In this document: positions 1 to 9,298 of the stretch, one piece after another | Numbering within the stretch: position 1 is the first letter of the stretch | How the letters are laid out: each line of letters starts with the position of its first letter | Source: Nonomuraea longispora | GTDB lineage: Bacteria; Actinomycetota; Actinomycetes; Streptosporangiales; Streptosporangiaceae | Direction of reading: 5' to 3' | DNA length: 53,642 nt | NCBI RefSeq assembly: GCF_004348345.1 | Contig: NZ_SMJZ01000029.1 | Coordinates: 1 to 53,642 of the forward strand | Translations under genes and position numbers: made by a program | Notes under the pieces: model-generated | Databases searched by the model: none | Seen by the model: the letters and a program-made list of their open reading frames with translations, nothing else | What the model was told of the DNA's origin: nothing

Positions 1-900
1 ACCTCGCCCGCCACCTCGGGCCGGCGGGTCGCGGGCGCGCTGCTGCACGACAAGGCCGCCGTGCTCAGCAGCGCGTTCCTGGCGCTGATCGTGCTGATGG
101 CGATCTGCGCGCCGCTGATCAGCCTGATCACCGGGCACAGCCCCAACGACTTCGACACGGCCGCGGTCGACACCGACCTGGGCGGGGTGCCGCACGGGAC
201 GCTGGGCGGGATCAGCGCCGAGCACCCGCTCGGCGTCGAACCGCAGAACGGCCGCGACATCCTGGCCCGCATCGCGTACGGCGCCCGCGTGTCGCTGCTG
301 ATCGCGCTCGCCGCGACCGCGCTGACGACGCTGCTCGGCGTGGTGCTGGGCATGCTCGCCGGGTTCTACCAGGGCTGGGCGGACCAGGTGATCTGCCGGG
401 TCATGGACTTCCTGATGGCCTTCCCCGCGCTCATCTTCATGATCGCCATCCTGTCGTCGCTGCCGCAGGGCGACCGGCCGGTGCTGCTGGTCGTGGTGAT
501 CAGCGTGTTCGGCTGGCCGTATCTGGCGCGGGTGGTGCGCGGGCAGACGATGACGTTGGTGAACCGGGAGTTCGTGGAGGCCGCGCGGGCCTCGGGAGCC
601 TCCACGGGGGCGCTGGTGTTCAAGGAGATCCTGCCGAACCTGCGCAGCTCGCTGATCGTCATGACGACGCTGGCGGTGCCCGGCTACGTCGGGACCGAGG
701 CGGGGCTGTCGTTCCTCGGCGTCGGCGTCACGCCGCCCACGCCGTCGTGGGGGCAGATGATCGCCTCTTCGGTCGGGTGGTACGCCGTCGACCCGATGTA
801 CTTCGCGATCCCCGGCACGTTCCTGTTCCTCACCGTGCTGTCGCTGACCGTGCTCGGCGACCGGCTGCGGGCCGCGTTCGACTCCGGGGAGGCCGCGTGA
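1..900 (+). CDS. Peptide ABC transporter permease, DppC/OppC type (5' end outside window)
   Basis: This is an inner-membrane permease of a dipeptide/oligopeptide (peptide/nickel class) ABC importer. The frame is open from base 1, so the true start lies upstream. The visible 299 residues contain several hydrophobic segments and the cytoplasmic EAA loop (EAARASGAS, followed by ILPN) that docks on the ATPases. The C-terminal FLGVGVTPPTPSWG stretch is typical of DppC. Its TGA overlaps the ATG of the next permease, so translation is probably coupled. It forms one operon with the six genes downstream. The family call is secure; the peptide specificity is inferred only from the neighbouring peptidases. 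Confidence 0.93.
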   Translation, partial: TSPATSGRRVAGALLHDKAAVLSSAFLALIVLMAICAPLISLITGHSPNDFDTAAVDTDLGGVPHGTLGGISAEHPLGVEPQNGRDILARIAYGARVSLLIALAATALTTLLGVVLGMLAGFYQGWADQVICRVMDFLMAFPALIFMIAILSSLPQGDRPVLLVVVISVFGWPYLARVVRGQTMTLVNREFVEAARASGASTGALVFKEILPNLRSSLIVMTTLAVPGYVGTEAGLSFLGVGVTPPTPSWGQMIASSVGWYAVDPMYFAIPGTFLFLTVLSLTVLGDRLRAAFDSGEAA

Positions 901-1895
901 TGGCGCGCTATCTGGCCGGGCGGGCCGCCGGGGTGGTGCTGATCCTCTTCCTGGTGTGCCTGTTCACGTTCATCATCTTCTTCACGCTCTCCCCCGACCC
1001 GGCGGTGATGATCTGCGGGAAGACGTGCACGCCCGAGCGCATCGACCAGATCCGCGGCGTCCTCGGCCTCGACGAGCCGTTCCCCGCCCAGTTCCTCGGC
1101 TTCTTCGCAGGCATCTTCGCCGGGCGCGACTACGGCGAGGGCGCGAACCTCGTGCACTGCGCCGCGCCCTGCCTGGGCTACAGCTTCCAGACCAACCAGT
1201 CCGTGTGGGACATGGTCGTGGAGCGCCTGCCCGTCAGCGCGACCGTCGCGATCGGCGCGGCGGTGTTGTGGTTGTTCATCGGGATCGTCGCGGGCCTGCT
1301 CAGCGCGGTCAAGGAGGGCACCTGGTGGGACCGCGCCGCCATGGGCCTCGCGCTCGGCGGCTCCAGCATCCCCAACTACGTGCTGGCGCTGGCCCTGCAG
1401 TACGTGCTGGTGGTGCAGCTGCAGGTGCTGCCGTTCCCGCAGGCGGTGCCGTTCTCCGACGACCCGGCGCTGTGGTTCCAGTCGTACCTGATGCCGTGGT
1501 TGGTCCTGGCCACCGGCTACGCCTGCCTGTACGCCCGGCTCACCCGCGCGAACGTGATCGACACCCTGGCGGAGAACTTCATGCGCACGGCCCGGTCGAA
1601 GGGGCTCAGCCCGGCGCTGACCCTGCGCAGGCACGCCCTGCGGCCGGCGCTGACGCCGATCACCACGATCTTCGGCATGGATTTCGCGGCGCTGCTGGGC
1701 GGCGCGCTGATCACCGAGACGGTGTTCGGGCTGAACGGGGTCGGCAAGATGGCCGCCGACTCGATCGCCAAGAACGACCAGCCGGTGATCATGGCGGTGA
1801 CGCTGCTGGCGGCGTTCTTCGTGGTGATCGGCAACGTGGTGGTGGACCTCGTCTACACGAGGCTGGACCCGAGAGTGAGGATCACGGCGAGATGA
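900..1895 (+). CDS. Peptide ABC transporter permease, DppB/OppB type
   Basis: This is the second membrane permease of the peptide importer, 331 residues. The ATG at 900 overlaps the TGA of the preceding gene; a GTG lies directly before it. An N-terminal membrane segment (residues about 8-30) is followed by an extended periplasmic loop and five more hydrophobic segments. The EAA-type loop reads TARSKGLSPALTLRRHALRPA in part, and the ITETVFGLNGVG stretch near the C-terminus is typical of the family. The order is DppC-DppB-DppD-DppF rather than the more common DppB-DppC. The gene overlaps the next one by ATGA. Product class is certain; substrate is inferred. Confidence 0.94.
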   Translation: MARYLAGRAAGVVLILFLVCLFTFIIFFTLSPDPAVMICGKTCTPERIDQIRGVLGLDEPFPAQFLGFFAGIFAGRDYGEGANLVHCAAPCLGYSFQTNQSVWDMVVERLPVSATVAIGAAVLWLFIGIVAGLLSAVKEGTWWDRAAMGLALGGSSIPNYVLALALQYVLVVQLQVLPFPQAVPFSDDPALWFQSYLMPWLVLATGYACLYARLTRANVIDTLAENFMRTARSKGLSPALTLRRHALRPALTPITTIFGMDFAALLGGALITETVFGLNGVGKMAADSIAKNDQPVIMAVTLLAAFFVVIGNVVVDLVYTRLDPRVRITAR

Positions 1896-2701
1896 GCGAT
1901 CTGCTGGTCGTAGAGGACCTCACCGTCACCTTCTCCACCGCGCGCGGCCCCGTCGACGTGGTCAAGGACGTCTCCTTCACCGTCGGCAGGGACGAGACCG
2001 TCGGCATCGTCGGCGAGTCGGGCTCCGGCAAGTCGATGACCAGCCTGGCGATCATGGGCCTGCTGCCCAAGGGCGCGGCGGCCCGGGGCACCATCCGGCT
2101 GGACGGCACCGACGTGCTCGGCGCCTCCCCCAGGGAGCTGCGGCAGCTGCGCGGCGACCGGATGTCGATGATCTTCCAGGACCCGCTGTCGTCGCTGAAC
2201 CCCTACTACACGGTCGGACTGCAGATCGAGGAGCTCTATCGCGCGCACCGCGGCGGCTCCCGCGCGGCGGCCCGTGAGGTCGTCGTCGGCGCGCTGCGCC
2301 AGGTGGGGCTGCCGGATCCGGAACGGCGGGCGGGCCACTACCCGCACCAGTTCTCCGGCGGACAGCGTCAGCGCATCATGATCGCGATGGCGCTGGTGTG
2401 CTCGCCCTCGCTGCTGATCGCCGACGAGCCGACCACGGCCCTCGACGTGACCGTGCAGGCACAGATCCTGCGCCTGCTGGCCGACCTGCGCGAACAGAGC
2501 GGCATGGGCATGGTGTTCATCACGCACGACCTGGCCGTGATCAGCTCGATCGCCACCCGCGTGCTGGTGATGCGGCGCGGCGAGCAGGTCGAGTACGGCA
2601 CCGCCGAGCAGGTCTTCGCCGAGCCCCGCCACGACTACACCCGGATGTTGCTCGACAGCATCCCCCGCATCGACGACCCCCTCGACGAGGTGAGCGCATG
2701 A
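1892..2701 (+). CDS. Peptide ABC transporter ATP-binding protein, DppD/OppD type
   Basis: This is one of two ATPases powering the peptide importer, 269 residues. Walker A GESGSGKS lies at residues 41-48, the Q-loop at FQDP (95-98), the signature FSGGQRQ at 154-160 and Walker B LLIADEP at 174-180, followed by the H-loop (ITHD). The protein is shorter than typical DppD (about 320-330 residues), with only a brief oligopeptide-transporter C-terminal extension. The ATG at 1892 overlaps the preceding stop (ATGA), and the 3' end overlaps the next start in the same way. All catalytic motifs are intact. Confidence 0.95.
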   Translation: MSDLLVVEDLTVTFSTARGPVDVVKDVSFTVGRDETVGIVGESGSGKSMTSLAIMGLLPKGAAARGTIRLDGTDVLGASPRELRQLRGDRMSMIFQDPLSSLNPYYTVGLQIEELYRAHRGGSRAAAREVVVGALRQVGLPDPERRAGHYPHQFSGGQRQRIMIAMALVCSPSLLIADEPTTALDVTVQAQILRLLADLREQSGMGMVFITHDLAVISSIATRVLVMRRGEQVEYGTAEQVFAEPRHDYTRMLLDSIPRIDDPLDEVSA

Positions 2702-3510
2702 CGCTGCTGCGCGCGAAGGACCTGACCAAACGCTTCGTCTCCCGCGGCCCGCTCGGCGCGAAGGCCGCCTTCACGGCCGTCGACCGGGTGAGCTTCGACG
2801 TGCGGCTGGGCGAGACGCTGGCCGTGGTGGGCGAGTCGGGCAGCGGCAAGTCGACGACCGCCAGGATGATCGCCAAACTCCTGGAGCCGAGCGAGGGCAC
2901 GCTGGAGTTCGAGGGCGAGGACGTCACCCGCGCGAAGGGGGCGGCGCTGGCCCGTTTCCGCGGCAACGTCCAGGTCGTCTTCCAGGACCCGTTCTCCTCG
3001 CTCAACCCGCGGCACACGGTGGAGCGCATCCTCATGGCGCCGCTGGTCTACCAGGGCATCGCGCCCCACGGCAGCCGCCGCGCCCACGCCAAGGAGCTGA
3101 TGGAACGCGTCGGGCTCGACCCCGACCACTCGCTGCGCTACCCCGCGCAGTTCTCCGGCGGGCAGGCGCAGCGCATCGGCATCGCCCGCGCGCTGGCCGT
3201 CAACCCCAAGCTGGTGATCTGCGACGAGGCCGTCTCCGCGCTCGACGTGTCCGTGCAGGCGCAGGTGATCGAGCTGCTGCGGCGGTTGCAGCACGAGAGC
3301 GGCTTCAGCTACGTGTTCATCGCCCACGACCTGGCCGTGGTGCGGCAGATCGCGCAGCGCGTCGCCGTGATGAGCAAGGGCCGGATCGTCGAGCTGGGGA
3401 CGACCGCACAGGTGTTCGGCGACCCCCGGGACGAGTACACGCGCACGCTGCTGGCGGCCATCCCGCGCATCGATCCGGAATGGGAACGCCGCAGGAGGGA
3501 GAGGGCTTGA
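2698..3510 (+). CDS. Peptide ABC transporter ATP-binding protein, DppF/OppF type
   Basis: This is the second ATPase of the importer, 270 residues. Walker A GESGSGKS is at residues 45-52, followed by the Q-loop FQDP, the signature FSGGQAQRI and a Walker B reading LVICDEA. The last residue of Walker B is Ala rather than the usual Pro; this occurs in DppF proteins and keeps the catalytic Glu. It starts at the ATG overlapping the stop of the DppD gene. Its last bases contain a strong ribosome-binding site (AGGAGGGAG, 3493-3501) for the overlapping peptidase gene. Confidence 0.95.
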   Translation: MTLLRAKDLTKRFVSRGPLGAKAAFTAVDRVSFDVRLGETLAVVGESGSGKSTTARMIAKLLEPSEGTLEFEGEDVTRAKGAALARFRGNVQVVFQDPFSSLNPRHTVERILMAPLVYQGIAPHGSRRAHAKELMERVGLDPDHSLRYPAQFSGGQAQRIGIARALAVNPKLVICDEAVSALDVSVQAQVIELLRRLQHESGFSYVFIAHDLAVVRQIAQRVAVMSKGRIVELGTTAQVFGDPRDEYTRTLLAAIPRIDPEWERRRRERA

Positions 3511-4793
3511 TCACCGCGACGTACACGATCCCCGGGATGCGGATGCGCGACCACGTGGTCGAGGTGCCGCTCGACTGGTCGGACCCGGGGCCGGCGATCA
3601 GCGTGTTCGCCCGCGAGGTGGTGGACCCGGCCCGCGACGCGGAGGACCTGCCGTGCCTGCTCTACCTTCAGGGCGGGCCCGGCGGCAAGGGGCCGCGCCC
3701 CACCGGCACGTCGGGCTGGCTCGGGCAGGCGCTGGAGACGTACCGGGTGATCCTGCTCGACCAGCGGGGCACGGGCCGCAGCTCGCGCGTCGACGGCCGG
3801 GTGATGAGCGCGCTCAGCCCCCGGGAGGGGGCCGGCCGCCTGGCCCTTTTCCGCGCGGACTCGATCGTGGCCGACGCCGAGCACCTGCGCACGACCGTGT
3901 TCGGCGGGCGGCGCTGGTCGACGCTGGGACAGAGCTACGGCGGCTTCCTCACGCTGACGTACCTCTCCCGCGCGCCCGGCGGGCTGAGCGCCTGCTACGT
4001 GGCGGGCGGGCTGCCCTCGCTCGACCCCGACGCCGCCGAGGTCTACCGGCGCACCTATCCCCGGGTGGCCGCCAAGAACGCGGCGTTCTACCGCCGCTAC
4101 CCGCACCACGTGGAGACCACCGGCCGGCTGGCCGACCACCTGGCCACCGGAGACGTGCGGCTGCCCGACGGCGACACCCTCACCGTGCGGCGGCTGCAGT
4201 CGCTGGGCGTCGACTTCGGCATGAAACCGGGCTTCGAGCGCATGCACTGGCTGCTCGACGAGGCCCGATCCGACGGGCCGGGCGAGCTGACCGAGACGTT
4301 CCTGCACCAGGTGCTGGCGCGCTCCTCCTACGCCGACAACCCGCTGTTCGCGGCGTTGCAGGAGAGCATCTACGGCTCGGGCCCCGGCGCGACGGCGTGG
4401 GCGGCCGAGCGGGAACGCGCCCGGCATCTCGCCTTCGCCGAGGGCGCCCGGCCGCTGCTGTTCACCGGCGAGATGATCTACCCCTGGATGTTCAGGGAGA
4501 TCCGCGCGCTGCGCCCCTTCGGCCCGGCCGTCGAACTGCTCGCCGAACGTGCCGCGTGGCCGCCGCTGTACGACCTGGACCGGCTGGCCGCCAACGAGGT
4601 GCCGGTGGCCGCCGCCGTCTATTTCGACGACATGTACGTCGACGCCGGCCTGCAACTGGACACCGCCGCCCGGGTCGGCAACACCCAGGCGTGGGTCACC
4701 AACGAGTACGAGCACGACGGCATCGGCGACGACCGGGTCTTCGCCCGGCTGACAGGGCTCGTCCGCGACCTAGGAGGAGGAACCACCCCATGA
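3507..4793 (+). CDS. Proline iminopeptidase (prolyl aminopeptidase, S33 family)
   Basis: This cytoplasmic alpha/beta-hydrolase releases N-terminal proline from peptides, 428 residues. The oxyanion-hole motif QGGPGGKGP and the DQRGTGRSS motif of the S33 family are near the N-terminus, and the nucleophile elbow GQSYGGF carries the catalytic Ser. The C-terminal EHDGIGDDR supplies the likely catalytic His. I chose the TTG at 3507 because it overlaps the DppF stop (TTGA) and lies 6-7 bases after AGGAGGGAG. An upstream in-frame ATG at 3480 has no such site. The position after a peptide importer and before an Xaa-Pro peptidase points to imported proline-rich peptides. Confidence 0.9.
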   Translation: MITATYTIPGMRMRDHVVEVPLDWSDPGPAISVFAREVVDPARDAEDLPCLLYLQGGPGGKGPRPTGTSGWLGQALETYRVILLDQRGTGRSSRVDGRVMSALSPREGAGRLALFRADSIVADAEHLRTTVFGGRRWSTLGQSYGGFLTLTYLSRAPGGLSACYVAGGLPSLDPDAAEVYRRTYPRVAAKNAAFYRRYPHHVETTGRLADHLATGDVRLPDGDTLTVRRLQSLGVDFGMKPGFERMHWLLDEARSDGPGELTETFLHQVLARSSYADNPLFAALQESIYGSGPGATAWAAERERARHLAFAEGARPLLFTGEMIYPWMFREIRALRPFGPAVELLAERAAWPPLYDLDRLAANEVPVAAAVYFDDMYVDAGLQLDTAARVGNTQAWVTNEYEHDGIGDDRVFARLTGLVRDLGGGTTP

Positions 4794-6145
4794 CCGACGG
4801 CCGGTTGCCCAAGCTGACGGAGATCCCCGCGTTCGCCGCGTACATCGCCGAGGGCTGGGACTCCCCCGCCCGGACGCCCGCGCTGGAGCCGGGCGCGGCC
4901 GAGGCCGCCGCGGCCCACCGGGCCAGGCTCGCCGCCGCGTTCCCCGGCACGACCGCCGTCGTGGCGGCCGGCCGGGCGCCGGTGCGCAGCAACGACACCG
5001 CCTACGACTTCCGGGTGGGCAGCGACTTCTACTGGCTGACCGGCTGCGCCGTGGAGAACGCGGTGGCCGTCGTCTCGGGCGGCGAGGCCACGCTCTACCT
5101 GCCTGCGCCCGCGCGCCCCGGCGAGCAAGGCTTCTACGCCGACAGCGCCTACGGCGAGCTGTGGGTCGGTCCCTCACCGTCCCTGGACGAGTGGGCCAGG
5201 GCGCTCGGGGTCGAGGTGCGTGCGCTGCCGGGGTTCGCCGGGCCGCCGGACGGCGCGCTGCTCGCGGGACCGGGCTGGGCGCACCCGTCCAGGGAGCTCG
5301 GCCGGGTGCTGGCCGAGCTGCGCATGATCAAGGACGACTGGGAGACCGCCCGGCTGCGCGAGGCCGTCGACCGTACCGTGGAGGGCTTCGCCGCGGTGCT
5401 CGCCGAACTTCCGGCCGCGGTCGCGGGCGGCGGCGAGCGCTGGCTGCAGGGCACCTTCGACCGGTATGCCAGGACGCACGGCAACGGCCCCGGCTACGCC
5501 ACCATCGTCGGCGGCGGCGCGCACGCCCCCACGCTGCACTGGGTGCGCTGCGACGGCCCGGTCAGGCCAGGCGAGCTGCTGCTGCTAGACATGGGCGTGG
5601 AGGTGCGCAGCCACTACACCGCCGACGTCACCCGCACCTTCCCCGTGTCCGGCTCCTACTCCCCCGCCCAGCGGCAGGTGCACGACCTGGTCGAGCGGGC
5701 GCACCGGGCCGGGCTGGCGCAGGTGGCGCCGGGCCGCCGCTTCACCGACTTCCACCACGCGGCCATGGAGGTCATCGCGCACGGGCTGCACGACTGGGGG
5801 CTGCTGCCGGTCTCGGTGGACGAGGCCCTGTCGGAGCGCGGCCAGCACCACCGGCGCTACCTGGTGTGCGGCATCGGCCACCACCTGGGCCTGGACGTGC
5901 ACGACTGCGCGCGGTCCCGCCCCGAGGCGTACCACGGCGCGCGGCTGGCGCCCGGCATGGCGCTCACCGTCGAACCCGGACTGTACTTCCACGCCCACGA
6001 CCGCACGCTCCCACCGGAGCTGCGCGGGATCGGCGTGCGGATCGAGGACGACCTGCTGGTCACGGCGGGCGGCGCGGAGAACCTCTCCGCCGCCCTGCCC
6101 ATCGACGCGAGCGGGCTGGAGAACTGGAACAAGGAGAAGTCATGA
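4790..6145 (+). CDS. Xaa-Pro aminopeptidase (M24B family)
   Basis: This is a dinuclear-metal aminopeptidase that cleaves the bond before proline in Xaa-Pro peptides, 451 residues. An N-terminal aminopeptidase-P domain (about 1-165) is followed by the pita-bread catalytic domain. The expected metal ligands are visible in order: LLDMGVE, ADVTRTF, the His of GIGHHLGLDVHD, the Glu of VEPGLY and the Glu of RIEDD. The ATG at 4790 overlaps the previous stop and is preceded by a strong GGAGGAGG (4773-4780). Together with the preceding iminopeptidase it would strip proline-containing peptides brought in by the upstream transporter. Confidence 0.94.
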   Translation: MTDGRLPKLTEIPAFAAYIAEGWDSPARTPALEPGAAEAAAAHRARLAAAFPGTTAVVAAGRAPVRSNDTAYDFRVGSDFYWLTGCAVENAVAVVSGGEATLYLPAPARPGEQGFYADSAYGELWVGPSPSLDEWARALGVEVRALPGFAGPPDGALLAGPGWAHPSRELGRVLAELRMIKDDWETARLREAVDRTVEGFAAVLAELPAAVAGGGERWLQGTFDRYARTHGNGPGYATIVGGGAHAPTLHWVRCDGPVRPGELLLLDMGVEVRSHYTADVTRTFPVSGSYSPAQRQVHDLVERAHRAGLAQVAPGRRFTDFHHAAMEVIAHGLHDWGLLPVSVDEALSERGQHHRRYLVCGIGHHLGLDVHDCARSRPEAYHGARLAPGMALTVEPGLYFHAHDRTLPPELRGIGVRIEDDLLVTAGGAENLSAALPIDASGLENWNKEKS

Positions 6146-7032
6146 TCGCTTCCGTCTGGCACGGCGTGCACGTCGCGACCGCGCTGCCCTTCAACGACGA
6201 CCTGTCCGTCGACTACGACGGTTACGCCGAGCACGTGCGGTTCCTGGCCGAGGGCGGCTGCGACGGCGTCTGCCCCAACGGCTCGCTCGGCGAGTACCAG
6301 ACGCTCACGGACGACGAGCGCGCGCGCGTGGTCCGCACCGCCATCGAGGCCGCACCCGGCGGTTTCCACGTCATGCCGGGCGTGGCCGCCTACGGCGCGG
6401 CCGAGGCGCGGCGCTGGGCCGAGCAGGCGGCCGAGGCGGGCGCCGCGTCCGTGCTGCTGCTGCCGCCGAACGCCTACCGCGCCGACCGGGAGGCCGTGGT
6501 CGGCCACTACCGGGAGGTCGCCAGAGTGGGGCTGCCCGTCGTGGCCTACAACAACCCGCTGGACACCAAGGTGGACCTCACCCCCGAGCTGCTGGCCGAG
6601 CTGCACGAGGAAGGGCTGATCGTCGCCGTCAAGGAGTTCACGGGGGACGTGCGCAGGGCGTACGAGCTGGCCGAGCGGGCGCCCGGGCTCGACCTGCTCA
6701 TCGGGTCGGACGACGTGCTGCTGGAGCTGGGCATCGCCGGGGCGGTCGGCTGGATCGCCGGCTACCCGAACATGATCCCGCGCTCCACGGTCGAGCTCTA
6801 CCGCCTGGCCACCGCCGGCGACCTGGACAAGGCGCTGCCCGTCTACCGCGACCTGCACCCGCTGCTGCGGTGGGACTCCAAGACGGAGTTCGTGCAGTCC
6901 ATCAAGCTGTCGATGGACCTGGCGGGGCGCAAGGGCGGCCCCTGCCGCCCGCCGCGCACGCCGCTCCCCTCCGAGCTGGCGGCCCGGATCGCCCACGACA
7001 CGCGGGAGGTGCTGGCGAAGGGCTACCGATGA
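6142..7032 (+). CDS. DapA/NAL-superfamily lyase, possible hydroxyproline-pathway deaminase
   Basis: This is a class I pyruvate-type TIM-barrel lyase, 296 residues. The Schiff-base lysine is K164 in VAVKEF and the catalytic tyrosine is Y136 in VVAYNNP. The substrate loop reads NGSLGEYQTLT where dihydrodipicolinate synthase has GTTGE. As the last gene of a proline-peptide operon it is more likely a catabolic member of the family, for example 1-pyrroline-4-hydroxy-2-carboxylate deaminase of the hydroxyproline pathway, than a lysine biosynthesis enzyme. That assignment is inference from context. ATG 6142 overlaps the preceding stop, with GGAG a few bases upstream. Confidence 0.82.
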   Translation: MIASVWHGVHVATALPFNDDLSVDYDGYAEHVRFLAEGGCDGVCPNGSLGEYQTLTDDERARVVRTAIEAAPGGFHVMPGVAAYGAAEARRWAEQAAEAGAASVLLLPPNAYRADREAVVGHYREVARVGLPVVAYNNPLDTKVDLTPELLAELHEEGLIVAVKEFTGDVRRAYELAERAPGLDLLIGSDDVLLELGIAGAVGWIAGYPNMIPRSTVELYRLATAGDLDKALPVYRDLHPLLRWDSKTEFVQSIKLSMDLAGRKGGPCRPPRTPLPSELAARIAHDTREVLAKGYR

Positions 7033-7071
7033 CCCTTCACCCGCCCCTCGGCCGTGGGAGGGCTCCCTGCG

Positions 7072-9144
7072 CTAGGCCCGCTCGACCTCGATGATCAGCG
7101 CCGAGGCCGGCCGCAGTGCCGGCGCGGGCAGCCCGACCTCGCCGAGCACCGGGCCCGGCAGCCGCACCGGGGCGGCCGTCCACCCGGGCAGCCCGGCCCT
7201 TTCGGGCAGCGGCCCCGCCACCCGTACGTCGTAGGAGGCCGCCGGGTCGAGACCGGGCAGCCGCAGCGGGGCGGGCCCGGTGGTGAGCCGGGTGGTGAGC
7301 TGCGCGAACGCGAACACGCCACGCTCGGGCGTCACCACGCCGTGCAGCAGTGCCGACGGGTCGGGGTGGTCGGCGCGCACCACCCGGCCACCGTGCAGCA
7401 CCGGGCGCAGCCGCTTGTGCAGGGCGATCCACGTGGCCAGCTCCCGCAGTTCGGCCTCGCTCGCCGAGGTCAGGTCCCACTCGACGCCCATGTGCCCGAA
7501 CAGCGCGGTGGCGGCGCGGAAGGCCAGCGGCAGCCGCCGCATGGAGCCGTGGTCCTTCGGCGCGCCCACGTGGCAGCCCAGCCGCTCGGGCGGCACCAGC
7601 AGCCCCGTCCAGCGCTGGATGGCCTGCCGGTCGAGCGCGTCGTTGCTGTCGGAGGTCCACACCCGGTCGGTGCGGGCCAGGATGCCGTAGTCGACGCGCG
7701 CGCCGCCGGACGAGCACGACTCGATCTCCAGCCCCGGATGGCGGCGGCGCAACTCGTCGATCAGCCGGTAGGCGGCCTCCGTCTGCGCGTGCACGCCCGG
7801 CACGCCGGCGTGCACCGGCTCGGCGATGTCGCGGTTGTGGTCCCACTTGATGTAGTCGAGCGCGTACTCGCCGATCAGGGTGTCCAGCCGCTCCAGCAGG
7901 TACGCGTACGCCTGCGGCCTGGCCACGTCGAGCACCTGCTGGTTGCGCTGCGGCGGCGGCATGCGCTCGGCGTGGCCGAGGATCCAGTCGGGATGCTCGC
8001 GGGCCAGGTCGGAGTCGGGGTTGACCATCTCGGGCTCGAACCAGAGCCCGAACTGCATGCCGAGCTCGCGCACGCGGTCGGCCAGCGGGTGCAGGCCGTC
8101 CGGCCACACGCCCTCGTCGACGTACCAGTCGCCGAGCCCGGCCCGGTCGTCGCGGCGGTGCCGGAACCAGCCGTCGTCGAGCACGAACCGTTCGATCCCG
8201 GCCGCCGCGGCCCGCTCGGCCAGTTCGAGCAGCCGGCCGAGGCCGTGGTCGAAGTAGGTGGCCTCCCAGTTGTTGAGGGTGACGGGCCGCACCGGCAGCG
8301 GGCCCTCCGCGCGCAGGTGGTCGTGCAGCCGGCCGCCGGCATCGTCGAGCCCGCCGCCCGACCAGGTGAAGAACACCCGCGGTGTACGGTAGCTCTCCCC
8401 CTGCGCCAGCACGATCTCCCCGGGTTCGAGCAGCTCGCCCGCGGCCAGCAGCGCCGGTCCCTCGGGCAGGCGCTCGGCGTGGTGCAGGTGGTTGCCGCTC
8501 CAGCCCGCGTGCACCCCCCACACCTCGCCGGAGCGGAAGCCGAACCCCGCGGTCCCGGCCACCAGCAGCCCGGTGCCGTCGTGCCCGGTACGGCCCCGCC
8601 GGCTCTCCCTCGACCACACGCCGAACCCGAACGCCCGGCGCTGCGGCGTCTTCTCCATCGCCCACCGGCCGGTGAAGTCGAGCAGCTCGCCCGCCCGCGG
8701 CGGCACCGGCAGCGAGCAGGTCAGCCCTTCCAGCCGGTAGGGGGAGGCAGCGGTGTTGGTCACCGTGTGCCGCATCGTCACCAGGCCGCGGGCGTCCATG
8801 GCCAGCTCGCTCACCAGCGCGAGCCCGGCCCTGGCGTCGGAGGCCTCGACGGTCACCGTGCCCCCCGCGCCGGGGGTTGCCGTCACGTCGAGGCGGCCGA
8901 GGCTCCACCGGACCGGCCAGTGCTCGCCGTCCCTGCCACCCGACAGGCCCGGCCTGCCGTACCAGCCGTCTGCCTGGGCGGGCAGCAGCGGCGGAGCGGG
9001 GGCCAGGGACGCCAGCACGGGCTCCAGCTCCGGCCCGTCGGCCGGCCCCAGGCCGGCGCCGAAGTGCAGCACGCGCGGAAGACCTGGGCCTGAGCCGTCG
9101 AGCACCAGGGCGACACCCGCGGCGGAAAGGATGTGGGGGGACAC
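7072..9144 (-). CDS. Alpha-galactosidase, GH36 family
   Basis: This is a retaining glycoside hydrolase releasing alpha-linked galactose, 690 residues. An N-terminal beta-sandwich (about 1-280) precedes a TIM barrel starting near LNNWEATYFD. The nucleophile is D435 in YIKWDHNR, and the acid/base Asp lies in SDSND (499-503), after the conserved ESCSSGGARVD. It has no signal peptide, so it should act on imported oligosaccharides in the cytoplasm. The GTG start at 9144 has GAGGAGG five bases upstream. The gene converges on the DapA-like gene with only 39 bases between, and no sugar transporter is adjacent. Confidence 0.94.
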   Translation of the reverse strand: MSPHILSAAGVALVLDGSGPGLPRVLHFGAGLGPADGPELEPVLASLAPAPPLLPAQADGWYGRPGLSGGRDGEHWPVRWSLGRLDVTATPGAGGTVTVEASDARAGLALVSELAMDARGLVTMRHTVTNTAASPYRLEGLTCSLPVPPRAGELLDFTGRWAMEKTPQRRAFGFGVWSRESRRGRTGHDGTGLLVAGTAGFGFRSGEVWGVHAGWSGNHLHHAERLPEGPALLAAGELLEPGEIVLAQGESYRTPRVFFTWSGGGLDDAGGRLHDHLRAEGPLPVRPVTLNNWEATYFDHGLGRLLELAERAAAAGIERFVLDDGWFRHRRDDRAGLGDWYVDEGVWPDGLHPLADRVRELGMQFGLWFEPEMVNPDSDLAREHPDWILGHAERMPPPQRNQQVLDVARPQAYAYLLERLDTLIGEYALDYIKWDHNRDIAEPVHAGVPGVHAQTEAAYRLIDELRRRHPGLEIESCSSGGARVDYGILARTDRVWTSDSNDALDRQAIQRWTGLLVPPERLGCHVGAPKDHGSMRRLPLAFRAATALFGHMGVEWDLTSASEAELRELATWIALHKRLRPVLHGGRVVRADHPDPSALLHGVVTPERGVFAFAQLTTRLTTGPAPLRLPGLDPAASYDVRVAGPLPERAGLPGWTAAPVRLPGPVLGEVGLPAPALRPASALIIEVERA

Positions 9145-9256
9145 GTCGGCCTCCTCGACTCGGGCAGGCGCGGGCAGGTGCGGGCCGGCACCTGGCGACC
9201 TTCAGCGGTACGACGCTATCGGAGCGGCCGCGGCTGGCCATACCGGCCCTGATCGA

Positions 9257-9275
9257 TTAGGTTAGGCTCACCTAA
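9257..9275 (+). promoter_or_regulatory. Iron box (DmdR/IdeR operator)
   Basis: TTAGGTTAGGCTCACCTAA matches the 19-bp DtxR/IdeR/DmdR operator consensus essentially throughout. It lies 23 bases before the ATG of the siderophore-interacting protein. The inference is iron-dependent repression of that gene. Confidence 0.92.
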
Positions 9276-9298
9276 TAAAGATCGGAGAGTGCACGGGG

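Noticed and set aside
6142..7032. Lysine-biosynthesis dihydrodipicolinate synthase (dapA)
   Set aside because: The substrate loop differs from the DapA form and the gene closes a peptide-catabolism operon, so a catabolic lyase is more likely.
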